Positions 44,307-52,301 of a stretch of 63,969 nt of DNA are shown one piece after another. Under the pieces are notes generated by a model. That model was not told the DNA's origin. It searched no databases and saw only the letters and a list, made by a program, of their open reading frames with translations. The stretch covers positions 1 to 63,969 of the forward strand of contig CAJTVR010000017.1 in the NCBI GenBank assembly GCA_910580075.1, in the 5' to 3' direction. This DNA is from an uncultured Eubacterium sp. GTDB lineage: Bacteria; Bacillota; Clostridia; Lachnospirales; Lachnospiraceae. Numbering within the stretch: the first letter of the stretch is position 1; the number at the start of each line of letters is the position of its first letter. A program made the translations under genes and the position numbers.

Positions 44307-45239
44307 GTGAAAAAGATGTTAAAGATTATTGGAATCATATTTCTTTGTATAGCCGTTTTCGTTGTGATTCTGCTTGTGTATTTATCAAATAAGTCTGCGG
44401 TCGCAAAAGATTATATAAAAAAAATAGAAACAGGCGGTGACATTGAAGCAAAATATCTAGGTGACGGCGCATACGAGGTTTCATATTATGAAGAGAAAGC
44501 TGTGCAGGTGTTTGAGAAATATGAAATATATTATCCGAAGGAGCTTGAGACAGAAGATAAAGTCTATCCTGTTATTGTTGTCTGCAATGGAACAGGCTGG
44601 AAAGCATCTAAATCGAAATCTGTTTATGAGCATTATGCGTCATGGGGCTTTATTGTTATTGCAACAGAAGAAACCTATTCATGGAATGCTTTTGGAGCCG
44701 AAATGTGTGTTGTTCATTTGCAAAGGCTGAACGATAATCAGGTGATCAACGGCAAAGAAAATATTTTCTATCAAAAAATAGATTTTGATCAGGCCGGGAT
44801 CATCGGGCACTCTCAGGGAGGTGTCGGTGTAATCAATGCAATAACGAATACAGAGCATAAGAATATATACAGAACTGCTGTCGCCCTGTCTCCAACAAAT
44901 AAGGAGCTGGCAGAAGCATTAGAGTGGCCTTATAATGCCGCACAGATAACTGTACCTATTATGCTGGTATCTGGTGAAGGCGGAGGAGATGACTGGGTAG
45001 TAACGGGTGAAGGGCTGAAGGCAATTTATGATGATATACCTGGCGATAAGGTAATGCTGAGACGCAGAAATACTGACCACGGAAAGACGCAGTATTCGGA
45101 AGATGGCTATGTTACAGCGTGGTTTATGTGGCAGCTTCAGGGCGATGCGGAAGCGGCTAAGGCGTTTGCCGGCGAAAATCCTGAATTGCTTAATAACCCG
45201 CTTTATCAGGATCAGATGATTCATGCTGGAGAGAAATGA
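44307..45239 (+). CDS. Membrane-anchored alpha/beta hydrolase
   Basis: 310 residues. An N-terminal membrane segment (IIGIIFLCIAVFVVILLVYL) anchors an alpha/beta-hydrolase domain with the nucleophile elbow GHSQGG and a likely catalytic His in TDHGKTQY. Chlorophyllase/dienelactone-hydrolase-like proteins have this layout. Start is uncertain among ATG 44292, GTG 44307 and ATG 44316; GGGAG at 44295-44299 favours 44307. It faces the TetR gene, suggesting induction by the compound it acts on. The 3' end is tandemly duplicated. Confidence 0.82.
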   Translation: MKKMLKIIGIIFLCIAVFVVILLVYLSNKSAVAKDYIKKIETGGDIEAKYLGDGAYEVSYYEEKAVQVFEKYEIYYPKELETEDKVYPVIVVCNGTGWKASKSKSVYEHYASWGFIVIATEETYSWNAFGAEMCVVHLQRLNDNQVINGKENIFYQKIDFDQAGIIGHSQGGVGVINAITNTEHKNIYRTAVALSPTNKELAEALEWPYNAAQITVPIMLVSGEGGGDDWVVTGEGLKAIYDDIPGDKVMLRRRNTDHGKTQYSEDGYVTAWFMWQLQGDAEAAKAFAGENPELLNNPLYQDQMIHAGEK

Positions 45240-45270
45240 AATGCTTAATAACGTGCTTTATCAGGAACAG
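45182..45270 (+). repeat. Tandem duplication across the hydrolase stop codon
   Basis: The 3' end of the hydrolase gene (TGAATTGCTTAATAACCCGC from 45182) recurs 55 bp later from 45237, over about 34 bp with four or so changes. The stop codon lies between the two copies. Confidence 0.85.
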
Positions 45271-45358
45271 AAAAATGTTCTCCGCCTGGCGTCCGGTTAA
45301 TCTGTAATGATTCTGCAGCACAAAAAAAGAATATGAAATATTGAGATAAAATATTATG

Positions 45359-45404
45359 CCGCAGGCACTCTCCCCGCATCCGGATTCAGTGTCTGCGGTT
45401 TTTT
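45359..45404 (+). terminator. Intrinsic terminator
   Basis: CCGCAGGCACT / AGTGTCTGCGG (one G-T pair) followed by TTTTTT, 120 bp after the hydrolase gene. Confidence 0.88.
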
Positions 45405-45499
45405 CTGCTTTTTAACAGAAAATGGCCGTGAATAGTGACAAGCCCGCCATTCATAAAATGATACAGAGAAAAATCTTGTGGCTGAATGGAGGTGTCCTT

Positions 45500-45925
45500 A
45501 TGACGGATGAACAGAGGAAGCAGATCACAGAACTCCGGCAGAAAGGGATCGGATATGTGGCAGTCGCAAAACGAATGGGGCTGTCAAGGGATACAGTCCG
45601 CAGCTTCTGCAGGCGGAACGGGCTGGCGGGAGAAATGGTTAAGACAAAAAAAGCAGATAAACAGCAAAAAGACAGTTTCTGCCGGGAATGCGGGAAAGAA
45701 CTGCACCAGACTGAAGGCGTTAAGAAAAAGATTTTCTGCTGCCGCAAATGCCGTGAAAAATGGTGGCATGAACATCCCGGCCAGATCAGGCAGAAGGCTG
45801 TGTATTCTTTTATATGTGCCGGCTGTGAAAAGGAGTTTACCGCTTACGGTAATTCACACCGGAAATACTGCTCCCATGAATGCTATATTACCAGCCGTTT
45901 CAAAGGCGGTGGCGGCAATGGATAA
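45500..45925 (+). CDS. HTH/zinc-finger protein of a serine recombinase element
   Basis: 141 residues. An N-terminal sigma-like HTH (GIGYVAVAKRMGLSRDTVRSF) is followed by cysteine pairs CRECGK, CCRKC, CAGCEKEF and YCSHEC, suggesting two zinc-binding knuckles. Genes of this kind recur beside large serine recombinases in Lachnospiraceae and may regulate excision. ATG 45500 has GGAGGT 7 bp upstream; an in-frame start at 45422 would add 26 unlikely residues. The end overlaps the next gene. Confidence 0.8.
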   Translation: MTDEQRKQITELRQKGIGYVAVAKRMGLSRDTVRSFCRRNGLAGEMVKTKKADKQQKDSFCRECGKELHQTEGVKKKIFCCRKCREKWWHEHPGQIRQKAVYSFICAGCEKEFTAYGNSHRKYCSHECYITSRFKGGGGNG

Positions 45926-46094
45926 GGAACAGTTTAAGGCAGAAAAAATGTACCGCATATCCCTGTTTGTGGCAAAATCCATGCTTGAAAAAGGGATCCT
46001 TTCAAAGGAGGAATATTCGGAAATTGATACAGTTCTGCTTGAAAAATACCGCCCCTGCCTGGGCAGATTATTAGCCGGAAAACCTTTGGATTAA
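45918..46094 (+). CDS. SHOCT-like small protein of the recombinase element
   Basis: 58 residues: FVAKSMLEKGILSKEEYSEI with DTVLLEKYRPCLGRL is a SHOCT-type helical hairpin followed by a conserved YRP tail. It overlaps the preceding stop codon by 8 bp and precedes the recombinases, as is usual for this module. Function unknown; a role as recombinase accessory factor is inferred from constant linkage. Confidence 0.72.
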   Translation: MDKEQFKAEKMYRISLFVAKSMLEKGILSKEEYSEIDTVLLEKYRPCLGRLLAGKPLD

Positions 46095-46137
46095 TGTCTT
46101 TTCATAGTGAAGCTGGCAGTGGAAGGAGCTGGTTTTA

Positions 46138-47373
46138 TTGAAGAAAATCACCAGGATAAAGCATGCAGCAAAAGCTCTGCCAAAACGTAAAAAAGTGGCG
46201 GCTTATGCAAGGGTGTCGAGGGATACAGTCCGGCTTATGAATTCGGTTTCTGCACAGATCAGCTATTACAGCACCCTGATACAGGGAAATTCGCAGTGGG
46301 AATATGCAGGAGTGTACGCTGACTGCGGGATCAGCGGCACTGATATATCAAAACGTGATGAATTTATCCGTATGCTTGCCGACTGCGAGGCGGGAAAGAT
46401 TGACATCATTTTATGCAAAAGCATATCAAGATTTGCAAGGAATACTGTAGACCTTCTGGAAACAGTAAGACATTTAAAGGAGCTGGGCATAGAAGTGCGT
46501 TTTGAAAAGGAACGTATCAATTCGCTGTCGCAGGACGGGGAACTGATGCTTTCGCTTCTTGCTTCTTTTGCACAGGAAGAGAGCCGTTCCATCAGCGGGA
46601 ACTGCAAATGGGGCATCCGCAAAAGATTTCAGTCGGGAGAGATCGGCGTGGCTAATAAGCACCTGCTCGGATACCGGTATAATGAAGAACTGGAAAAATA
46701 CATGATTATCCCGCAAGAGGCGGAAGCTGTACGCTGGATGTTCCAGATGTACATAGACGGCGTTCCCCTCCGCCGCATAGCAGAAAACATGAACAGGACA
46801 GGTATCCGTTCGGTGCGTGGAAATAAGTTTCAGGAAGGCACCGTACGGCAGATGATTTTTAATGAGGTATATGCCGGAGATATCAGGCGGCAGAAATGTT
46901 ACATAGCAGACCCCGTCACAAAAACAAAGGTAAAAAACAACGGCGAGCTGCCACAGTATTATATGGCTGGCTGCCACGAAGCTATTATTGACCGTGAGAC
47001 TTACGCAAAGGTACAGGCGGAAATGAAACGGCGGGCAGCAATGCGAAACCCCGCATACCCGTTTACACGGCGGATAAAATGCAGTGCGTGCGGGATGTTT
47101 TATACGAGAAGGATATACAAAAATGACGCGAAGTGGTTCTGCCGCAGTAAGAAAGAGACGGGAATGACCTGTAAAAGCCATAATTACCTTGAATCAGAAC
47201 TGTATAAAATCTTTTCGGAAATGCTTAGCATGGATACTTTTGATCATAAGGTTTTTGAAACCTCGGTTCAGGAAATCATATCCCTTCCTGACGGCAGCCT
47301 TAAGGTGCATCTTTACAGCGGGGAAACAAAGCTGTGGGCCGTTACTGCCAGAGAAACCAAAGCCAGAGCATAA
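46138..47373 (+). CDS. Large serine recombinase 1
   Basis: 411 residues. The catalytic domain has the nucleophile Ser in YARVSRD at about residue 27, plus GISGTDISKRDEF and the LLASFAQEESRSISGN helix. The recombinase domain and a zinc ribbon (CSACGMFYTRR and later Cys) follow, without the long coiled coil of phage integrases. TTG 46138 follows GGAAGGAG. It probably acts with the second recombinase to move the element. Confidence 0.92.
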   Translation: MKKITRIKHAAKALPKRKKVAAYARVSRDTVRLMNSVSAQISYYSTLIQGNSQWEYAGVYADCGISGTDISKRDEFIRMLADCEAGKIDIILCKSISRFARNTVDLLETVRHLKELGIEVRFEKERINSLSQDGELMLSLLASFAQEESRSISGNCKWGIRKRFQSGEIGVANKHLLGYRYNEELEKYMIIPQEAEAVRWMFQMYIDGVPLRRIAENMNRTGIRSVRGNKFQEGTVRQMIFNEVYAGDIRRQKCYIADPVTKTKVKNNGELPQYYMAGCHEAIIDRETYAKVQAEMKRRAAMRNPAYPFTRRIKCSACGMFYTRRIYKNDAKWFCRSKKETGMTCKSHNYLESELYKIFSEMLSMDTFDHKVFETSVQEIISLPDGSLKVHLYSGETKLWAVTARETKARA

Positions 47374-47391
47374 AAGGAAAAGACCAAAAAC

Positions 47392-49080
47392 GTGGGTTTA
47401 ATTGGGAAAACAATCTGCAGGCACTGCGGCCGGGCGAAAGCAGAGACAGTCATCCATGGGGACAGCAGTCTTGTATATGAAGTTAAGGAAGGGGATGAAG
47501 CAGTGGCAAAACATGTAGTCACGATACCTGCGACAAAGACCAGATTTACATCAGATTCATTCGGAAACCTGAAAAAACGCAGGGTTGCGGCATACGCCCG
47601 TGTATCCACCGACCATGAGGAACAGCAGAGCAGCTACGAGGCCCAGGTGGATTATTACACAAATTATATCAACAGCAGGGACGACTGGGAATTTGTATCA
47701 GTGTACGCTGATGAAGGCATAACAGGATGTAATACAAAGAAGCGCGACGGATTCAATAAAATGGTGAAGGATGCTCTCGCAGGACGGATCGACCTTATCA
47801 TCACCAAAAGCGTATCCCGTTTTGCAAGAAACACGGTTGACAGCCTTACGAATATCCGCAGACTGAAAGAAAACGGAGTAGAGTGCTATTTTGAGAAAGA
47901 AAATATCTGGACATTTGATGGCAGGGGAGAGCTGCTCCTCACCATTATGTCCTCACTGGCGCAGGAAGAGAGCCGTTCCATTTCACAAAACTGCACATGG
48001 GGGCAGAGGAAGCGTTTTGCAGATGGCAGGGTAACCGTGCCATTTAAAAGATTTCTCGGCTACGACAGAGGTGAGGACGGCAGCCTTGTGGTCAATGAGA
48101 ATCAGGCAAAGACGGTACGCAGGATTTACGGGCTTTTCCTGCAGGGGCACTCTCCTTATGCGATTGCCAGAATACTGACGGCTGACGGGATTCCCTCGCC
48201 AGGTGGCAAAAAGACATGGGCCTCCGGGACGGTAAAAAGCATACTGACAAATGAAAAATACAAGGGTGACGCACTTCTGCAGAAAGTCTATACTGTCGAT
48301 TTCCTTTCCAAAAAGAAAAAAGTTAACGAGGGTGAGGTGCCGCAGTATTATGTAGAGGGCAGCCACCAGGCAATCATCCCGCCAAAGGAATTTGATGAAG
48401 TCCAGGAACAGATGGCAGTCCGCTGTCAGGCGAAGAACCGGCAGAGCTGCGTCAGCACGTTTTCAAGCAGGATAAAATGCGGTGACTGCGGGAGCTGGTA
48501 CGGCTCCAAAGTCTGGCACTCTGCAAGTAAATACCGCAAGACCGTCTGGCAGTGTAACCATAAATTTGATGGCAGAAAGAAGTGCACGACACCCAGCTTT
48601 GATGAAGAAAAAATAAAGGAGCTTTTCGTGAAAGCGGTCAACATCCTTCTGGCTGAGAAAGGTGAGATTGTTGAGAATTTTAATGTCATCATGGATTCAT
48701 TTTTTGATGTACGGTCATTGGAAACAGAGCAGTCACAGCTTCAGGAAGAACTGCATGCGGCAGCCGGGCTGGTACAGCAGTGTATCAAAGAAAATGCGCG
48801 GGCTTTGACTGATCAGACAGAATATCAGAAAAGATATGACGGGCTGGCAAAGCGGTTAGAAAGTATGCAGGAACGGCTGGATGAGGTAAGCCGGGCTGTT
48901 GCGGAAAAACAGGCACACAGGGAGAAAATAGGGATATTTCTTGCAGGGCTGCAAAAGCAGGAAGATCTGGTCACTGGATTTGATGAAGATTTATGGTACA
49001 GCTTAATGGATTATATGACAGTTTTTAATAAGGAAGATGTCCGGATTACTTTCAAGGATGGGACTGAAATCAGCGTTTAA
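47392..49080 (+). CDS. Large serine recombinase 2
   Basis: 562 residues. The catalytic Ser is in YARVSTDHEEQQSSYEAQ; GITGCNTKKRDGF and SSLAQEESRSISQNCTWG follow, then a zinc ribbon (CGDCGSWYG) and a C-terminal coiled coil. Two starts are plausible: GTG 47392, which adds a short CRHCGR segment, and GTG 47503 behind AAGGAAGGGG, where homologues usually begin. The stop is followed by a strong terminator at 49201. Confidence 0.92.
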   Translation: MGLIGKTICRHCGRAKAETVIHGDSSLVYEVKEGDEAVAKHVVTIPATKTRFTSDSFGNLKKRRVAAYARVSTDHEEQQSSYEAQVDYYTNYINSRDDWEFVSVYADEGITGCNTKKRDGFNKMVKDALAGRIDLIITKSVSRFARNTVDSLTNIRRLKENGVECYFEKENIWTFDGRGELLLTIMSSLAQEESRSISQNCTWGQRKRFADGRVTVPFKRFLGYDRGEDGSLVVNENQAKTVRRIYGLFLQGHSPYAIARILTADGIPSPGGKKTWASGTVKSILTNEKYKGDALLQKVYTVDFLSKKKKVNEGEVPQYYVEGSHQAIIPPKEFDEVQEQMAVRCQAKNRQSCVSTFSSRIKCGDCGSWYGSKVWHSASKYRKTVWQCNHKFDGRKKCTTPSFDEEKIKELFVKAVNILLAEKGEIVENFNVIMDSFFDVRSLETEQSQLQEELHAAAGLVQQCIKENARALTDQTEYQKRYDGLAKRLESMQERLDEVSRAVAEKQAHREKIGIFLAGLQKQEDLVTGFDEDLWYSLMDYMTVFNKEDVRITFKDGTEISV

Positions 49081-49200
49081 GATGCAGAACAGATTTATTG
49101 CGGAAAGGCTATGCTGTTTTTTATACAGAAAGGTCAGGACAGGAACGAAGTGGAAATGAATCTTTCGGTTCTGGTGTTTTGGTGAAATCAGGAAAAAAGG

Positions 49201-49241
49201 CAGGCTGTATTATTCGCAAGATGTAATACAGCCTGTTTTTT
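49201..49241 (+). terminator. Intrinsic terminator after the recombinase genes
   Basis: A perfect 12-bp stem CAGGCTGTATTA / TAATACAGCCTG followed by TTTTTT. Confidence 0.92.
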
Positions 49242-49377
49242 GTATTTTGAGCCAGGCTGGAAAATGCAGAAGGCTGCAGAGGTAACGAACGCCGGATGCG
49301 GAATAAGATCTGATGGAAGCCGGGACTGCCCTGTCTGGAAGGGCCGGTGAATTTTATAAGCAGGGAGGAAAAGCATA

Positions 49378-49917
49378 ATGGGCATTTATGGTTACATACG
49401 GGTATCGTCCACGGATCAGAACGGGGACAGACAGGCGGCAATGAGGGAAGCCGGTGTGGCAGAAACAGATATTTACATGGACAGGCAGTCAGGAAAGGAT
49501 TTCGACCGCCCGCAGTATAAAATAATGACTGGGAGACTGGAAAAGGGAGACCTGCTGTATATTTTGAGCATTGACCGTCTGGGGCGCAATTACGAGGAAA
49601 TACAGAGGCAGTGGCGCATTCTGACAAAGGAGGTCTGCATTGACATCTGCGTGATAGACATGCCGCTGCTGGATACACGGAACGGGAAGGATCTGATGGG
49701 GACATTTATTGCAGATCTTGTGCTGCAGATCTTATCGTTCGTGGCAGAGTCGGAGAGGTCGAACATACGGAAACGGCAGGCACAGGGGATTGCGGCGGCA
49801 AAGGCAAGGGGCGTGAGGTTCGGGAGGCCTGAAGCCCGGATACCGGAAGAATTTCCGAAGATCGTAAGGGATTGGGAGAGAAAAAGGATTTCGATTGACG
49901 AGGCACTGGAAAAGTGA
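49378..49917 (+). CDS. Small serine resolvase/invertase with in-frame TGA before its HTH
   Basis: 179 residues of a Tn3/Hin-type resolvase: GYIRVSSTDQNGDRQ with the catalytic Ser, LYILSIDRLGRNYEEI, and the E-helix region AESERSNIRKRQAQGI. The frame stops at TGA 49915-49917, but the same frame continues GVSESTFYCKVREYR up to TAA 49987, which is the missing recognition helix of the DNA-binding domain. A one-base change (for example TGC or TGT to TGA) has therefore cut off the HTH. The product is probably inactive unless TGA is read through. AGGGAGGAA precedes the ATG. Confidence 0.85.
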   Translation: MGIYGYIRVSSTDQNGDRQAAMREAGVAETDIYMDRQSGKDFDRPQYKIMTGRLEKGDLLYILSIDRLGRNYEEIQRQWRILTKEVCIDICVIDMPLLDTRNGKDLMGTFIADLVLQILSFVAESERSNIRKRQAQGIAAAKARGVRFGRPEARIPEEFPKIVRDWERKRISIDEALEK

Positions 49918-49990
49918 GGGGTAAGCGAATCCACGTTCTACTGTAAGGTGCGGGAGTACCGGATTTCACAGAAAAACGAGCAGCATTAAC

Positions 49991-50014
49991 TGTCAAAAAG
50001 TGTACTTTTTGACA
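49991..50014. repeat. 24-bp palindrome directly after the resolvase
   Basis: TGTCAAAAAGT-GT-ACTTTTTGACA, arms of 11 bp, perfect, 1 bp beyond the frame end at 49989. It may be a resolvase crossover site, an element end, or a regulatory site. Similar TTTTTGACAC strings appear at 52085 and, inverted, at the IS end near 56405. Confidence 0.6.
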
Positions 50015-50140
50015 CAAGAGGTACTGACTGAGGTGATTTCAAACAGAGGAAAAGCTATTAAAGCTTATTATTTTGTATTTTACTGGAAAAATGTATAGCA
50101 TCATGTATTGTTTAGAAATATATGGTATGTAATTCTGTTT

Positions 50141-50577
50141 AAGTGCGAACTACCAAAGGAATTAAATACGATAGGGAAAGGTGCTTTCTGTGAATGTGAA
50201 AAGCTAAATAATGTAGAATTACCAGATAGTGTCCTTTCGATAGGAAGTCAGGCATTTTATCGTTGTAAAGAAATAAATTCTATAACTCTCCCAAAGAATT
50301 TGGCGTCAATGGGATATTCCGTGTTTTCAGGAACTCAAATAACTAGTATAACGATCCCAAAAACCTTGGAAAAGTGTGAATATCATCATGAATGGCTTCC
50401 TAGTAGAGGAAATGTTGATAAAGGTCCATTATCAGATGCAAACAATTTGGCAGAAGTTATATTTGAAGATGGTAGTGATAAAATAGCAGATTATATTTGT
50501 TTGGGTGTAGGAAAGTTGACGGCTGTTGCATTGCCAGATACTGTGAGGAGCATAGGAAATCGTTCTTTCTTCAAATC
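50141..50577 (+). pseudogene. BspA-type leucine-rich-repeat protein fragment
   Basis: The frame encodes several LRR_5 units (LPKELNTIGKGAF, ELPDSVLSIGSQAF, TLPKNLASMGYSVF, ALPDTVRSIGNRSF), but no signal peptide precedes them and no C-terminal anchor follows. It is an internal piece of a surface protein of the BspA type. The LRR frame breaks exactly where sortase sequence begins, near 50578. An in-frame TTG at 50108 could open it, without a ribosome site. Confidence 0.75.
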
Positions 50578-51180
50578 TATCCAGAAAAGCTGCCACAGTA
50601 CAGGAAAATGTCAGAGGAATATCCCCAGCTTTATGGCTGGCTGCAGATTCCGGATACACAGATAGACCTGCCAGTTATGCGGGCAGAAAGTGACAGGAAT
50701 TTTTATCTGCACCATGATTTTTCGGGTGCAGAATCAGCGGAAGGGGCATTGTTTGTAGATGCGGAAAGCTGCCTCTGTCCGCAAGATGACAATACCGTGA
50801 TTTATGGTCATAATATGAAAAACGGCCATATATTCGGAACGCTAAAAATGTACGAAGACGTTGATTTCTTTCAGGCACACAGGGAAATCCATTTTGATAC
50901 GATTTATGAAACTGGCATTTATGAAGCGGTGGCAGTCCTGAAAACAAGGATACTGAATGAGAACGAACCAGGATTCCGCTATTACCAGTTTTTCCAGTAT
51001 GGTAATAAGAAAGAATTCCGGGAATGTAAAAATTTTGTAGAGGGGAACCGTCTGTTTGAAACTGACAGCATACTAAAGTACGGAGACAGGATATTGATGC
51101 TTTCTACCTGCGAATATTCACAGGAAAATGGGAGACTGGTAGTTGTTGCAAGAAAAATGAATCATGCAGATTTTTCATGA
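50578..51180 (+). pseudogene. Class B sortase, 3' fragment
   Basis: About 200 codons match the C-terminal catalytic part of the intact sortase at 54636-55988 at high identity: LYGWLQIPDTQ, DDNTVIYGHNMKNG with the catalytic His, LMLSTCEYS with the catalytic Cys, and GRLVVVARK with the Arg. The N-terminal membrane anchor and linker are absent, replaced by the LRR fragment in another frame. Internal ATG 50608 could start a soluble piece but lacks an N-terminal strand. It is a recombined partial copy. Confidence 0.85.
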
Positions 51181-51252
51181 TGGCTAAAATATGGCATATG
51201 AACCAAATATTTATTTTATGATATTTTCCGATAGAAATAGAGAGATAGTTCT

Positions 51253-51837
51253 TTATTTTCTGGGAGTGAGTTTGTCATATTGAATAATAGTTTTTCCAGT
51301 AATATGATTATATTTTTCCTTTTTGAGTAATGTATAGCGTGGCTGTCCCTGCGCATAGTCTTTCAATGTTTTTGGGAAGAAAGTACGGCATACCTGTGTT
51401 TCTTCCCCGGAGCGGCGGGATAGGAACAGATAAACTGGCACACCGTTAAAATCATTCTGTAAAAGATAATCTGCCTGAATCGCTGAAAAAATATTTATTT
51501 TTGAGTTATAACGGAAGATAATCTCGTTGCTGTCCAGAAAATTTTCCAGATCTGCAAGCGGCATAAGGCGGGGTTCCATTTCATGAAAGTACGCACTTTG
51601 CTGCGCATTGGAGATCGTCAGGCGTCCGGCAAGAATTTCTTTCAAAATATCAGACCGTTTTCCAGTCTGAAAACGGACATTATCCCGCAGTTTATGCAGG
51701 CCGGCAAGATGGTGAAAATCTGCTTCGTCAAAGGAAAGTGTGAATGCAAGCGTTTTTCCTTTGCGGCCTATGGTTATATGATACTGGTAGGGGATAAGGT
51801 GCTGAAATTGCTGTGCGCATTTCTTTAACAGATCCAT
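51253..51837 (-). CDS. PBECR4-domain protein (BECR-fold nuclease family)
   Basis: 194 residues. DLLKKCAQQFQHLI, ITIGRKGKTLAFTLSF, and DFHHLAGLHKLRDNV followed by ILAGRLTISNAQ form the pattern of PBECR4, a family placed among Barnase/EndoU/Colicin E5-D/RelE-type nucleases found in phages and toxins. The catalytic set is not proven, although the HHLAGLHK and R/T-rich segments are the conserved ones. AGAGG on the minus strand precedes ATG 51837. A promoter, a structured RNA and a hairpin lie directly upstream, which suggests control at the RNA level. Standing alone among broken genes, it is intact. Confidence 0.72.
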   Translation of the reverse strand: MDLLKKCAQQFQHLIPYQYHITIGRKGKTLAFTLSFDEADFHHLAGLHKLRDNVRFQTGKRSDILKEILAGRLTISNAQQSAYFHEMEPRLMPLADLENFLDSNEIIFRYNSKINIFSAIQADYLLQNDFNGVPVYLFLSRRSGEETQVCRTFFPKTLKDYAQGQPRYTLLKKEKYNHITGKTIIQYDKLTPRK

Positions 51838-51856
51838 GACAAACCTCTTTTCTGTA

Positions 51857-52033
51857 TGTAAAAGTCCCTGCCGAATGGCAGGGACTTTCTGAGCATTTTC
51901 TTTTAGCCTTTCAGCCTACACCGGTTTGAGGTTTCACTGCACAACCCCTCCTGAAAGCTCCATAAGGCAATGCATTCCGGCACACTTCCTTATCTCAACG
52001 CTTAGACAAACACACGCCGTTGCCTGTCTTATG
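51857..52033 (-). ncRNA. Candidate structured RNA upstream of the PBECR4 gene
   Basis: Read on the minus strand from a start near 52033: hairpin 1 pairs CATAAG..GGCAA (52033-52020) with TTGCCTTATG (51970-51961); hairpin 2 pairs AGCTTTCAG (51959-51951) with CTGAAAGGCT (51914-51905); hairpin 3 is the perfect AAAGTCCCTGCC-ATTC-GGCAGGGACTTT (51888-51861) followed by only one further T, a leaky-looking terminator. The predicted 5' end is exactly the foot of hairpin 1. I recognise no known riboswitch or RNA family. The 19 bp after hairpin 3 hold the ribosome site of the nuclease-family gene. Confidence 0.55.
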
Positions 52034-52038
52034 CTATT

Positions 52039-52067
52039 ATTATATGTTTAGGGCAATAATATGTCAA
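52039..52067 (-). promoter_or_regulatory. Consensus sigma-A promoter of the RNA and PBECR4 gene
   Basis: On the minus strand TTGACA (52067-52062), 17-bp spacer, TATAAT (52044-52039). Both hexamers and the spacing are perfect consensus. Confidence 0.85.
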
Positions 52068-52301
52068 TAAATTTTTAAAGTTATTTTTTGACACAGAACG
52101 GTGATTTATCATAACCAAATTGTTCTTAATGTTGTTGTAATAAATGGTTAAACGAATATTTTGTCTTATTAAATTTATTACAGTATCAATCAGACGTCAT
52201 TGGTAGTAATATATTTTTTTGAATTCACCACTTGACAATGTAGCAATGATATACCAGATGCGGGTGATTGTGATGAACGGAATAATTCTGATGTAAAAGT
52301 C

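Larger units (their letters stand above)
45500..49989 (+). mobile_element. Serine recombinase element
   Basis: A compact set of HTH/zinc-finger gene, SHOCT-like gene, two large serine recombinases and a resolvase, all on the plus strand, lies between an unrelated hydrolase and a fragmented surface-protein region. Large serine recombinases leave only tiny att duplications, so exact ends cannot be fixed by eye. No cargo besides the recombination genes is evident, so this may be a minimal or decayed integrative element. Confidence 0.6.

Noticed and set aside
49121..49705. 194-codon minus-strand frame over the resolvase region
   Set aside because: Antisense of the resolvase start and of an intrinsic terminator; no domain.
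51857..52033. Assignment of the RNA upstream of PBECR4 to 6S RNA, SRP RNA, T-box, SAM or tetrahydrofolate riboswitch
   Set aside because: Three consecutive hairpins do not fit the closed rod of 6S, a GTGTGCCGG string shared with SRP RNA is not in the right context, and the T-box and riboswitch core motifs are absent.
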